NCBI GenBank assembly: GCA_029258925.1
Contig: JAPDJV010000014.1
Coordinates: forward strand, 1 to 64,000
From: Thermoproteota archaeon
Lineage (GTDB): Archaea > Thermoproteota > Thermoprotei_A > EX4484-217-1 > JAPDJV01
Length of the DNA: 64,000 nt
Reading direction: 5' to 3'
Under the pieces are notes generated by a model, which had not been told where the DNA came from, ran no database searches, and was given only the letters and a program-made list of their open reading frames with translations. Positions 20,144 through 29,878 of the stretch are shown piece by piece (positions within the stretch are counted from its first letter, which is position 1; every line of letters starts with the position of its first letter). The position numbers and the translations under genes were made by a program.

Positions 20144-21013
20144 TTGAAGATTCTCTCTACACCATTACATATAACAGGCTTTTGGAGATGCCATATAACA
20201 GAGGATCCAATAACTAGCGGATCTACGGGAGCAGGCCTATTATTAAAGCCAAGAGCGCAAGTCCACGGCATAATTGAGTCGAGAAAGTGGGAATTATTAG
20301 TAAACAGAGTTCCAGTCAACATGCCGCCCGTCAACAAGGCGCTTAAAATAGCTGAGGAAAAATTTCAACTTGAGAGACGGGGGAAAATATTTTTGAAGAC
20401 CCCTGCTCCAATAGGAGCAGGGTACGCTATTAGTGCAGCGTCTACAATTCTAGCAGTTATCTCAGCTCTAGTCTTCAACAATGTGAAATTCACTATTGAA
20501 GGAGCAGCTAGGATAGCCCATATAGCTGAAGTGGAGGAGAGAAGCGGCCTTGGAGATGTAATATCAATGGTGTACGGGGGCCCTCTCGAGATAAGAGTGA
20601 GGCCTGGAGCCCCTGGAATAGGTTATGTTGAAAGAATTCCCGTATTTGATGACGTACTCGCATTATGCTTTGACATGGGAAAATATGACACTCGAAGAAT
20701 GCTTGAAGAACTTGAGTCTAGAATAAATATTGTAGGAAAACCTCTTCCATTCATGCTCGTGGAAAACCCTTCACTGAGAAGATTCTTAGAGCTTTCCGAA
20801 AAATTCTCCCTAGAGCTAGGGTTTCTTGAAGAGGGGCTTGCAAGACAAATAAAAAAGATTAAGGGTGTCGTAGGACTATATGTTAAGAAAGGCGTCTTAG
20901 TAGTAATAGCCGACAGAAGTTACTCGAGAAGTGTGAAAACAGAAGTTGAGGAAATAACTGGAATAAAAGGTAGGATTTTTGAACTAGACTGTGATGGAGT
21001 AAAGTGGGGATGA
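20144..21013 (+). CDS. Pantoate kinase (GHMP family, archaeal CoA pathway)
   Basis: STPLHITGFWRCHITEDPITSGSTGAGLLL; APIGAGYAISAAST; followed by phosphopantothenate synthetase. Confidence 0.85.
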   Translation: MKILSTPLHITGFWRCHITEDPITSGSTGAGLLLKPRAQVHGIIESRKWELLVNRVPVNMPPVNKALKIAEEKFQLERRGKIFLKTPAPIGAGYAISAASTILAVISALVFNNVKFTIEGAARIAHIAEVEERSGLGDVISMVYGGPLEIRVRPGAPGIGYVERIPVFDDVLALCFDMGKYDTRRMLEELESRINIVGKPLPFMLVENPSLRRFLELSEKFSLELGFLEEGLARQIKKIKGVVGLYVKKGVLVVIADRSYSRSVKTEVEEITGIKGRIFELDCDGVKWG

Positions 21014-21019
21014 GACGGG

Positions 21020-21814
21020 TTGGAACACCATATAATTCCTCCAAGTCATCCTCGATACAAGTCGCTAGTAATCAGGGAAAAAATTGTACAAGGATACTTG
21101 AAGGGAATAACTGTATTATCCGGGTTAATAGCCCATGGAAGAGGAGAAGCCTTCGACTACATACTGGGAGAACAAACACATCCCCCTGCTTTAAGAGCTA
21201 TTGAAGCAGCAGTCGCAACAATGCTATTAGCTAAACACCCAGTAATATCAGTTAACGGAAACGTTGCCGCCCTAGTACCTCGGGAAATAGTGGAGTTCTC
21301 GAAGGAAGTCAATGCTGCAATCGAAGTAAACCTATTCTATAGAACTGAGGAGAGGGAGAGAAAGATAAGGGATGTACTGTTGTCTTGTGGAGCTAGAGAG
21401 GTCCTAGGTGTTGGAGAAGATGCTTCAGCAACAATACCGGAGCTCCATAGCGAGAGGCGTAGAGTCAGTCCTAGGGGAATACTGATTGCAGATGTTGTTC
21501 TCGTGCCACTGGAGGATGGAGATAGAACGGAGGCGTTGAGAAAAATGGGGAAGAAGGTGATCTCAATAGACTTAAATCCGTTCTCTAGGACAGCTCAAAT
21601 GTCTAATATAACTATAGTTGATAACATAGTTAGAGCTATTCCATTAATGATCGAAAAAGCCAGGGATTTGAAAAGGGCTAGTACCGTGGTCCTTAAGAGA
21701 ATAGTGGAGAGTTATGATAATAGGATTGTGCTGGGAGAGACGATAAACATAATAAACAATAGGTTGACTGAACTAGCTAAGAAAGGAGTGTTCTTGGAGT
21801 TGCCGAAGGCTTAA
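21020..21814 (+). CDS. 4-phosphopantoate--beta-alanine ligase (phosphopantothenate synthetase)
   Basis: IPPSHPRYKSLVIREKIVQGYLKGITVLSGLIAHGRGEAFDYILGEQTHPPALRAI; NPFSRTAQMSNITIVDNIVRAIP. Confidence 0.88.
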   Translation: MEHHIIPPSHPRYKSLVIREKIVQGYLKGITVLSGLIAHGRGEAFDYILGEQTHPPALRAIEAAVATMLLAKHPVISVNGNVAALVPREIVEFSKEVNAAIEVNLFYRTEERERKIRDVLLSCGAREVLGVGEDASATIPELHSERRRVSPRGILIADVVLVPLEDGDRTEALRKMGKKVISIDLNPFSRTAQMSNITIVDNIVRAIPLMIEKARDLKRASTVVLKRIVESYDNRIVLGETINIINNRLTELAKKGVFLELPKA

Positions 21815-21838
21815 TGTTGAAATAAAAATAAATAAGAG

Positions 21839-22084
21839 TTACACTTTCTCCGCTTCCTTTACAACAACCATCGTAACAGTAGATCTAACTGATGAAAGTC
21901 TTCTTATCTTATTTACTACGATGGATCTTATGTCGTCGAGAGTTTCTCCTTCAACTATAGCCACTATATCGTAGACACCATAAACGAAGTAAGCTTGCTT
22001 TACCTCTCTCATTCTACCTAGCTCATTGAGGGTTTCATCCTCCTTGCCGACCTCCGTGCTTATTAAAATTATCGCCTTCACCAT
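21839..22084 (-). CDS. Lrp/AsnC ligand-binding (RAM) domain protein, stand-alone
   Basis: KAIILISTEVGKEDETLNELGRMREVKQAYFVYGVYDIVAIVEGETLDDIRSIVVNKIRRLSSVRSTVTMVVV, no HTH. Confidence 0.88.
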   Translation of the reverse strand: MVKAIILISTEVGKEDETLNELGRMREVKQAYFVYGVYDIVAIVEGETLDDIRSIVVNKIRRLSSVRSTVTMVVVKEAEKV

Positions 22085-22196
22085 TTTAAATTACACCGTA
22101 TTAGACTATACAACTTAAAGATTATTAAACCTTATTCGCTAGAAAAAGATTTTAAAGAGTAAACAGTTATGATGAGCCAGTGCAACATGACCGAGG

Positions 22197-24050
22197 ATGG
22201 AAGAGTTGAGATTACTTTTAATACATGCGGAGGAATTTTATTACAAGGCTCGTAAGAAAGCTGTCGCTGAACCGGAAGAGTTAACTGAGGAAAATTCTGA
22301 GAGAAAAACTTCCAATACCCTCGTTGTATTCACAACTGTTGAAGAAGATGACTCGAAGAATCCTAATGTGGTTGTGATAAAAGCGGCTAATGAGATTTTA
22401 GATGTATACAATAAGCTTGGAGCAGGTTCGATAACAATCTATCCTTACTCACACTTATCGTCGAATCTAGCTCCACCAAGCGTGGCATTAAGTATTTTAA
22501 AGCAGCTTGAAGAAGAATTAAAGAGTAGAATTAGCAACGTCTACAGGGCTCCTTTTGGATGGTATAAAGAGTTCACTTTAAGTTGTTATGGCCATCCTCT
22601 TTCAGAACTCTCAAAGAAAATTGAAGCAAAGGAGAGAGTAGAAAGAAGAGAGAAGGAAAGAAGAGAGTACTACATACTTACACTTGAAGGAGACCTCGTT
22701 AAACCGGAGGAGTACACGTTTAAAGATGGCGAAAGAGGTTTCATGAACCTAGTGTACAAGGAGGCTTTTAAAAAAGAGCTTGAGGGAGGAGAATCTAAAG
22801 TACACTCGTACTGTAAGAAATTTGGGTTTGAGTGGGAGAGTTCTTCGGACCAGGGACACATGAGGTATGGGCCTGAGGCTTCGCTAATGATGGACTTAGT
22901 CTCGGAGTATTCGTGGAACATAGCTAGAAGTCTAGGTGTACCAGTATTCCAAGTAAAGGGAACCAATATGTTCGATCTTTCAGTAAAAGCTGTCAGAGAG
23001 CATGCTGAACTATTTGGGGATAGACTTTACGTAATTCCCGTTGGAAGTAAGAAATACGTTATGAGGTATGCTGCATGCCATCAGCAATTCTCAATGCTTA
23101 AAGATTGGATAATAAGCTACAAGGATCTTCCATTTGGAGTATTCGAAGTGGCTGACAGCTATAGATTGGAGCAGCCGGGAGAGATAGTGCTATGTTTTAG
23201 GATGAGAAAGTTCTACATGCCTGACCTTCACATATTAACTAGGGACGTGGAGGAAGCTAAGAAGATAACATTGAAAATACATGAGAAAATATATGAGGAA
23301 ATAAGGAAGATGGGTAGAGACTACGTTTCCATATACAACACTACGAGAAGTTTCTTCGAGGAAAACAAGGAGTACTTCATGGAACTTTTAAAGATGGAAG
23401 GCAAACCTGTTCTCGTGGTCTTCTATCCTGAAGGCAAATATTACTGGGTTATCAATGTGGAGTTCAATATAATCGATGAACTAGGTAGGCCTAGGGAAAT
23501 AGGAACATTTCAAATAGACCTCGGAAACGCTAAAAGGTTTGGAATATATTATGTTGATGAAAGAGGAGCGAAACATAATCCTGTAATCATACACACAGCT
23601 ATAATAGGATCGATTGAAAGATATATTTATGCACTACTTGACACTGCAGCTCTAATGGAGAGGAGGGGAGAAAAACCCTATTTGCCAGTGTGGATTTCTC
23701 CAATCCAAGTAAGACTATTACCTGTGAGCAAAGAGTACGTTGAGTACTGCATGGGTATTGCTGAGAAAATTGAATCATATGGAATAAGAGTGGATATAGA
23801 TGATAGAGACATTTCTTTGGCGAAGAAAATTAGAGATGCCGAGACAAGCTGGATCCCTTACATTTGTATAATTGGAAGAAAAGAGGTTGAGGCTGGGAGG
23901 CTAAGTGTGAATATAAGACATCTAGGTGTTAAGACCACTATGGGCTTAAATGAGCTAATGGAGAGGATTTTAGAGGAGATAAAGGGTTATCCGAGGAAAA
24001 CATCTTATCTTCCAGTACTCTTGAGCAAACGGCCAGTATATAAACCCTAA
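22197..24050 (+). CDS. thrS: Threonyl-tRNA synthetase
   Basis: Class II motifs: RYAACHQQFSMLKDWIISYKDLPFGVFEVADSYRLEQPGE; FRMRKFYMPDLHI; C-terminal anticodon-binding domain VWISPIQVRLLPVSKEYVEY. Confidence 0.94.
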   Translation: MEELRLLLIHAEEFYYKARKKAVAEPEELTEENSERKTSNTLVVFTTVEEDDSKNPNVVVIKAANEILDVYNKLGAGSITIYPYSHLSSNLAPPSVALSILKQLEEELKSRISNVYRAPFGWYKEFTLSCYGHPLSELSKKIEAKERVERREKERREYYILTLEGDLVKPEEYTFKDGERGFMNLVYKEAFKKELEGGESKVHSYCKKFGFEWESSSDQGHMRYGPEASLMMDLVSEYSWNIARSLGVPVFQVKGTNMFDLSVKAVREHAELFGDRLYVIPVGSKKYVMRYAACHQQFSMLKDWIISYKDLPFGVFEVADSYRLEQPGEIVLCFRMRKFYMPDLHILTRDVEEAKKITLKIHEKIYEEIRKMGRDYVSIYNTTRSFFEENKEYFMELLKMEGKPVLVVFYPEGKYYWVINVEFNIIDELGRPREIGTFQIDLGNAKRFGIYYVDERGAKHNPVIIHTAIIGSIERYIYALLDTAALMERRGEKPYLPVWISPIQVRLLPVSKEYVEYCMGIAEKIESYGIRVDIDDRDISLAKKIRDAETSWIPYICIIGRKEVEAGRLSVNIRHLGVKTTMGLNELMERILEEIKGYPRKTSYLPVLLSKRPVYKP

Positions 24051-24129
24051 ATTACTAATACTATCATAGACCATATATGCATTGAATGCTATTCTAAAAA
24101 CAATATATTAAAATTTTAAGGGTAGGCCG

Positions 24130-25149
24130 ATGGATAAATGTGATCCAAAAACCCTTCTAGAATTATTGGAGGAAATAGTGAAAGAGTATAAGTGGGAAAC
24201 TTATGGGAAACCAAGTATTCTAAACGTTATTGAGAGCGAGGATAAAGTTTACGTGATTGTTGAGAACAGGCGAGACAGAGCCTCTATCATCGGATACGGG
24301 GGAATTATTGTAAAGGAGGTTTGTAAGAGGCTAGGAGGTAGAAAAGTAATAGTTCTATCATATACAGATCTCTTATCGAAGAGAAGAAGAATATTAGAAG
24401 CGGTCAGAAGCCTAGAGAATATCGCCAAAAGTCTTCCAGCCGATACCAAGATTATAGTTGAAAGAATCTTAAAATTAGGAGCAGAGGAGCTTTTTTATCC
24501 TCCCAGGAGTATACCGAATCTCCCCCCTATAGATTCAAGAGTGGCAGTTGCTTTCTCAGGTGGTGTAGATAGCACGGCAACACTGTTCATAGCTTTAAAG
24601 CTTGGACTAAACCCCATTGCAGTAACAGTTGATCCTGGACCTTTCATAATACCAGCACATACGAAGAAGAGTATTGGAAAAATACTGTCTAAACTAAAAG
24701 TTGAGCATCACTACATACCTCCACAAGGAGATTTTAACGAGATTCTAAGGTTGGCTGGCCTCGGATATAGAGTACCCTGTGGAGCATGCTCGAAGATAAT
24801 TGAACAAACTGTAGTAGAGTACGCGAGGAGGAACAACATAAGAGTAATATTATTTGGTGACAGCCTTTCAACAGGTAGGTTTTCGTGTAGAGTTTTCTTT
24901 GATAACATTATCAGATTGAATCTACCAGGGTTCTTATCACTTAGTAAAGCAGATCTTACAGAGATAGCTATGCGTGCAGGACATGGAGAATTGAAGCATA
25001 TATATGGATGCCCACTTCTCCAATCGTCTATGAAGAAACATAGATGGATGAAGTATATTGCAATAGAAAGAATTCTCCGTGAAACCAGAGCGGGCATACT
25101 GGAACCCATGGATGCCCTAAGATACATAAAGAACATATTAAAATTGTAA
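24130..25149 (+). CDS. PP-loop superfamily ATP pyrophosphatase
   Basis: VAVAFSGGVDSTATLFIALKLG, PCGACSKIIEQTVVEYARRN. Confidence 0.82.
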   Translation: MDKCDPKTLLELLEEIVKEYKWETYGKPSILNVIESEDKVYVIVENRRDRASIIGYGGIIVKEVCKRLGGRKVIVLSYTDLLSKRRRILEAVRSLENIAKSLPADTKIIVERILKLGAEELFYPPRSIPNLPPIDSRVAVAFSGGVDSTATLFIALKLGLNPIAVTVDPGPFIIPAHTKKSIGKILSKLKVEHHYIPPQGDFNEILRLAGLGYRVPCGACSKIIEQTVVEYARRNNIRVILFGDSLSTGRFSCRVFFDNIIRLNLPGFLSLSKADLTEIAMRAGHGELKHIYGCPLLQSSMKKHRWMKYIAIERILRETRAGILEPMDALRYIKNILKL

Positions 25150-25177
25150 GATGGGGTTTATTAGTCGGACTTAAGAA

Positions 25178-25975
25178 TCAATGCTCCTGCTCTCGAATAC
25201 CGTAACCTATCATCTTCAATCTCATAATTAAAGGTATACCAACTATCATTCCTATTAACACTTGCATCACGTTAAATGGTATCTCATATGAGGCCAGCAA
25301 TATCGCCTCATTAAGTGAGCAACTCGACTGAATTATCCCAGCATAAAGAATGTACACTTCATAAATAAAGTATCCTGATACCATAATGACCCCTCCCCCA
25401 AAAATCGATATTATTAGAGGTATTATATGTGATGGAGCTCTCTGCGAGGCTAGCATTATTATTATGAAAACTATAGCGCCGAAGGCAAACCATAACTCGC
25501 TTCCTATAACTACATTCACTGGAGATACAGAGAGAGTTGTGCCGCTTCCCCAAACAGTAATATTTATGTCCGGTCCTAGACTCACCTCACCTGAATAGTA
25601 TGAGATACCTAGGTATGTTATTAGAATACTCAATAGGACTCCTAGCGTTAGAATAATGGTCCTTAGCGCTTTTAGGCTCATTTTAGATAACTTCTCGTAT
25701 AGTAGTCCCACTATGAGCGCTTCAAGGCCTTTAATTATAGTGGTTGCAGGAGCATAATGTGGTGCTAGAATCATATCAGCTAGCATAGAGCCTAAGCCGC
25801 TGACTAGTGCACCTTCAAATGGGCCGAGAACTATAGCCGACGTGTAGACCATAGTTTCTCCTAGATTGAAGTATCCTTGTGTAGATGGTATGTAGACTGT
25901 AAGCACTATGGTGGCTATGAAAACTAGCGATGTAAACAACCCTATCCTAGCAATTCTCCTGCTTGAGCGATCCAT
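25178..25975 (-). CDS. ECF-transporter S-component-like membrane protein
   Basis: IARIGLFTSLVFIATIVLTVYIPSTQGYFNLGETMVYTSAIVLGPFEGALVSGLGSMLADMILAPHYAPATTIIKGLEALIVGLLYEKL is typical of ECF substrate-binding subunits. Confidence 0.82.
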   Translation of the reverse strand: MDRSSRRIARIGLFTSLVFIATIVLTVYIPSTQGYFNLGETMVYTSAIVLGPFEGALVSGLGSMLADMILAPHYAPATTIIKGLEALIVGLLYEKLSKMSLKALRTIILTLGVLLSILITYLGISYYSGEVSLGPDINITVWGSGTTLSVSPVNVVIGSELWFAFGAIVFIIIMLASQRAPSHIIPLIISIFGGGVIMVSGYFIYEVYILYAGIIQSSCSLNEAILLASYEIPFNVMQVLIGMIVGIPLIMRLKMIGYGIREQEH

Positions 25976-26025
25976 GGCTCATCGGGAATATTATTAAACT
26001 TTTTTCTTGTATTAAAGTTTTTTCT

Positions 26026-27384
26026 TTAATACAGATCCGAAATTATCTCAAGCAGACGCTTACCTTTCTCTGTCACATAGAACATTCTCCTCCTTCCAAC
26101 GATCTTCGATGCAACTAAACCTTTCCTCTCCAAGTCTTCTAAATGCTGGTATACTGCTTGAACAGTTATTTTCCTACTCAGATTCTTCCATACCTCGTAG
26201 CCGTGTATGGATCCCTTTACATCAATTATTTTAAGTATCATAGTCTTGGTGTCTAAGCTTGGAACAGTTTTCCTTCTCATCTTTTCATAAATGTAGTCAA
26301 CCGCCTTCAGCCCCGATCCAGTCAATACTATGACGTATGATTCATCTCCTTTGACAATTCCATCCCTAATAATCTTCTTCATTGCTACAATTCCTGTTGC
26401 AGCAGCAGGCTCAACAAACACTCCTTCCTTCCTAGCCAGCTCATATAATGCATTTATAGTTTCATCGTATTCTGCAATTAGTGCTCTACCACCAGTATTC
26501 TTTACGATCTTGGACACAACCTCCCCGTAGAGAGGTTCCCTCACGTCTAAACCTTTAATCACTTTCTCGTTACTTGACCCCCCTCCCTTCTGTTCATTGA
26601 CCGTGTCAACGATTGGATGATGAGATTCCGATTGCACTATGTGTATTGAGGGAATTCTGTCTATCATACCTGTGTCGTAGAGTTCTCTGAAGCCCACATA
26701 TATGCTGTAAGCCGAGAGGCCAGAGCCTGCTGGTATGATAATATTGTCTGGACAACCTTCTTCTTCAAATATCTCAAATGCCATAGTCTTCAACCCCTCT
26801 ATTGAAAGCGCATTGAGTTCTGCAGTGGCCTGATAATAGCCGAATCTTCCCGCAATGACTATTGATCTATCAATAGCATCGTCTATCACATCCCCATACT
26901 CCTCTATGTCAGCTCCGAAAACTATCATTTGAGACAATCTCCCAACGTCCACTTTTGACGGAACTATTATTTTGACTCTTATCCCGGCTCTCGAAGAATA
27001 TGCTGAAAGAGATGCCCCCATATTTCCATCAGTAGCACAAATGATCTTCCCTGCCCCCACTAGCGCAGCGTGAGACACTATGGGAGAGGCTGCTCTATCA
27101 CGGAAGCTACCTGTGGGATTACGTGTTTCATCCTTAAAAAACACCTTGTACTCTTTGAACATAACCTGAGATCTTATTAGGGGAGTCAACCCTTCCTCAA
27201 GGCTTATCTTCCTCTTAAATAGGGGCTTGGGGAGCATTCCAATGTACTTCCACAAGCTTCTCTCGCATTCTAAGAGGTCCCAGGACAAATCTTCATAATA
27301 ATATCTAACAATGCCTCCACATCTACCACATATTACTAGAGGAGAGGAATAATCAGCACCGCAACTGGAGCACTTAAATAGCAA
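26026..27384 (-). CDS. thrC: Threonine synthase with C-terminal winged-helix domain
   Basis: N-terminal zinc ribbon CSSCGADYSS..CGRCGG; PLP core FKDETRNPTGSFRDRAA, ATDGNMGASLSAYSS; C-terminal ILKIIDVKGSIHGYEVWKNLSRKITVQAVYQHLEDLERKGLVASKIVGRRRMFYVTEKGKRLLE. Confidence 0.9.
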   Translation of the reverse strand: MLFKCSSCGADYSSPLVICGRCGGIVRYYYEDLSWDLLECERSLWKYIGMLPKPLFKRKISLEEGLTPLIRSQVMFKEYKVFFKDETRNPTGSFRDRAASPIVSHAALVGAGKIICATDGNMGASLSAYSSRAGIRVKIIVPSKVDVGRLSQMIVFGADIEEYGDVIDDAIDRSIVIAGRFGYYQATAELNALSIEGLKTMAFEIFEEEGCPDNIIIPAGSGLSAYSIYVGFRELYDTGMIDRIPSIHIVQSESHHPIVDTVNEQKGGGSSNEKVIKGLDVREPLYGEVVSKIVKNTGGRALIAEYDETINALYELARKEGVFVEPAAATGIVAMKKIIRDGIVKGDESYVIVLTGSGLKAVDYIYEKMRRKTVPSLDTKTMILKIIDVKGSIHGYEVWKNLSRKITVQAVYQHLEDLERKGLVASKIVGRRRMFYVTEKGKRLLEIISDLY

Positions 27385-27551
27385 TTTATGAGGTCACCAA
27401 TATAGTTCTTAGATGTGATGCTTATTTAATTAGCTTACTGGATTAAAGGTTCCATATTGATGGAATAGTTCCTCGATGAAACATCCAAATTTGGAGAGCC
27501 TAGCTGGAATGAGTTAATGGAGTAATATTACTGTTAAGTTAACACATTAGT

Positions 27552-27926
27552 TTAATCCTCTAGTACTTCCTTTAAAGAAAGTTTTCTCCCTTTCTTCACA
27601 AACGTTATTCTTGTGGGAACTCTCACTGGTATACCTAAGTAGCTGAATATGCTGTACAACGTGTATGCATCTAGACGATCTATTTTCCCCTTCTCAACTA
27701 ATTGCGCTATTCTATGAATGACTATCTTGGTTTCAACAGGATATTGTGCTTCAGCCAATTCTAGTATTTCACGAGCCCTGTCGTCCTCGAGTATGGATAA
27801 TACTATTTCGCGTGGATCTCTTTTCTCCCTCTTCACTTCTCTAGATGCAGACTTCAATAACATCTTCTTTTGAAGTTCTATCATCTTCTTCCTGAAGGAT
27901 AGAGGCAAGTCCTCTAAGTTATCCAT
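27552..27926 (-). CDS. Hypothetical archaeal protein
   Basis: 124 aa, basic N-terminal helix region then REILELAEAQYPVETKIVIHRIAQLVEKGKIDRLDAYTLYSIFSYLGIPVRVPTRI. Confidence 0.6.
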   Translation of the reverse strand: MDNLEDLPLSFRKKMIELQKKMLLKSASREVKREKRDPREIVLSILEDDRAREILELAEAQYPVETKIVIHRIAQLVEKGKIDRLDAYTLYSIFSYLGIPVRVPTRITFVKKGRKLSLKEVLED

Positions 27927-28074
27927 AGTATATCACCCTCCATCATGTACTTGCTCCCCTTATAGAAGAGTGAACATGATTGTATAAACTTTTAGTTCAC
28001 TCTCCTAAGTAAACTACTTAAGAGAACTCCTTAAAATACTTGAAGTTGAATATAGTGCTAGAGAGTGATAGTGC

Positions 28075-29088
28075 ATGATTAGAGGAGTTGTTGCAACTGC
28101 TCCTGGAAAAGTTACATTGTTCGGTGAACATGCAGTAGTATACGGGGAGCCTGCAATAGTTACTGCTATTAATAAAAGGCTTGAAGTAGAGGTGACTGAA
28201 AGAAAGGACGACTTGTTGAAGATAAGAATCGTAAACTTACCTCTCACAGATATAACCATAATCTTTAGAGATAAGAGAAGAATAGGTGCCGAACTAAGTT
28301 CTGAAAAAGCTGAGAAAGCCGTTGCTTATATAAAAAAGGCCATTGAGTTAACTTCGAGGCATATTGGAGAGTACAGAGGGGTTAACATAACAGTGCGCTC
28401 CGATATGCCTGTAAGTGCAGGGCTTGGAACAAGTGCTGCAGTATCTGTTGCCACAATAACTGCCTACAGTACTCTTCTAGGAAAGAAGCTTTCCCTAGAG
28501 GAGATTGCTAGACTGGGATATCTAACAGAGCTAGGAGTTCAGGGAGCAGCCAGTCCCATGGATACTTCAATAACAACATACGGGGGATCTCTTTACATAA
28601 AGCCCACTGAAGGGGGAGCTCCGATTATAAGGAAGGTTGAGCTTCCTCCAAATATGAAAGTGGTCATAGGATATGTTCCAAGAACTTCAACCACGAAGGA
28701 ATTGGTGGCTGAAGTCAAAGAATTGAAGTCAACGTTTCCTGTTCTAATAGAAAACATTATGAAAACTATTGGAGAATTAACTGAAAGAGCATTAGATGCT
28801 TTGAAGAGAGAAGACTTGAAATCTCTCGGGAAACTAATGGACATCAACCATGGTCTCTTATCGTCCCTTGGGGTATCTACTCGGGAGCTGGACATAATGG
28901 TTTACGCGGCTCGAGAAGCTGGAGCTCTCGGAGCTAAGTTAACTGGTGCGGGGGGAGGAGGATGCATTATAGCTATTGTCCCGAGAGATAAACTGGAGAA
29001 CGTTATTTCAGCAATAGAGGTTGTTGGTGGAAGAGGTTTTGCGGCAGAAGTTAATTGTCCCGGAGTTAAAGCGTCTCCAACTATATGA
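28075..29088 (+). CDS. mvk: Mevalonate kinase
   Basis: APGKVTLFGEHAVVYGEPAI; SDMPVSAGLGTSAAVSVAT; KLTGAGGGGCIIAIV. Confidence 0.95.
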   Translation: MIRGVVATAPGKVTLFGEHAVVYGEPAIVTAINKRLEVEVTERKDDLLKIRIVNLPLTDITIIFRDKRRIGAELSSEKAEKAVAYIKKAIELTSRHIGEYRGVNITVRSDMPVSAGLGTSAAVSVATITAYSTLLGKKLSLEEIARLGYLTELGVQGAASPMDTSITTYGGSLYIKPTEGGAPIIRKVELPPNMKVVIGYVPRTSTTKELVAEVKELKSTFPVLIENIMKTIGELTERALDALKREDLKSLGKLMDINHGLLSSLGVSTRELDIMVYAAREAGALGAKLTGAGGGGCIIAIVPRDKLENVISAIEVVGGRGFAAEVNCPGVKASPTI

Positions 29089-29143
29089 TGCCCCGCTAGC
29101 ATACTTTCAATAGATAGACTAAGATGTTGCTTAGACCTATAGG

Positions 29144-29551
29144 TTACTCAGAAGTTGTTAAGGGAAGTCTAACTAAGCCCTCTATGGAATCATACGATGT
29201 GTCATCTGATACCAGTGGCTCTCCTAATATTAATGCAGATGCCGCTATTAAGCTTCTGAAAAAGCTTAAACCATACTTACCCATTATTGAAGAATGTAAT
29301 ATCAATAGTTCAGAGCCCATGGTTCCAACCTCCTTAACACCGTAATCTTCTAATATTTGTCTAAGCGTGATCATAGCTAGCCTGGTTTCTGAAGGAGTTT
29401 TTCCAGCTGCCAAGAGAATAGCGTGAAGCCATAGAAGGCAAGTATCCGTGACAATCACGCCCTCCTCTCCCTCTAAAATCCTTCTCACACTGCTATGTTT
29501 AGGATGATTAGGGGATAACGCTAGAAGAAATTCTACATCAACCACTGGCAT
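29144..29551 (-). CDS. vapC: PIN domain protein, VapC-like toxin
   Basis: VVDVEFLLALSPNHPKHSSVRRILEGEEGVIVTDTCLLWLHAILLAAG; paired with AbrB-like gene. Confidence 0.75.
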   Translation of the reverse strand: MPVVDVEFLLALSPNHPKHSSVRRILEGEEGVIVTDTCLLWLHAILLAAGKTPSETRLAMITLRQILEDYGVKEVGTMGSELLILHSSIMGKYGLSFFRSLIAASALILGEPLVSDDTSYDSIEGLVRLPLTTSE

Positions 29552-29783
29552 TGCTCATCACCCATTCGCCCGCTTTTTCAATAGCCTCCTTCACATCTAT
29601 TATCTTGTTGATTATTAGCGAATAAGTGCTTAGAGGATTAACCGGGAGAGGTTCTATAACGATTTTGCCATCTTCAACGTGAATCCTAAGCCTCTGACCC
29701 TCCCTTAAACCTAGCATCTCCCTTACGTGTTTAGGAATAATTATTGTAAATCTCTTTCCAATCCTAGTTTCCACCTCCAACAT
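29538..29783 (-). CDS. vapB: AbrB/SpoVT-like antitoxin (VapB-type)
   Basis: MLEVETRIGKRFTIIIPKHVREMLGLREGQRLRIHVEDGKIVIEP; internal ATG 29783 preferred over ORF start 29855; overlaps the PIN gene. Confidence 0.82.
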   Translation of the reverse strand: MLEVETRIGKRFTIIIPKHVREMLGLREGQRLRIHVEDGKIVIEPLPVNPLSTYSLIINKIIDVKEAIEKAGEWVMSNASG

Positions 29784-29878
29784 CACACTACACCACTCCA
29801 CTAAATCCAATACATTAAGACTGTTTATCGTAGTGAGCTTTTTATAGATAACCACTTATCACGCTAAGTGGTGGAAAG

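Noticed and set aside
21004-21204. + strand 66-aa ORF
   Set aside because: Alternate frame of the phosphopantothenate synthetase gene.
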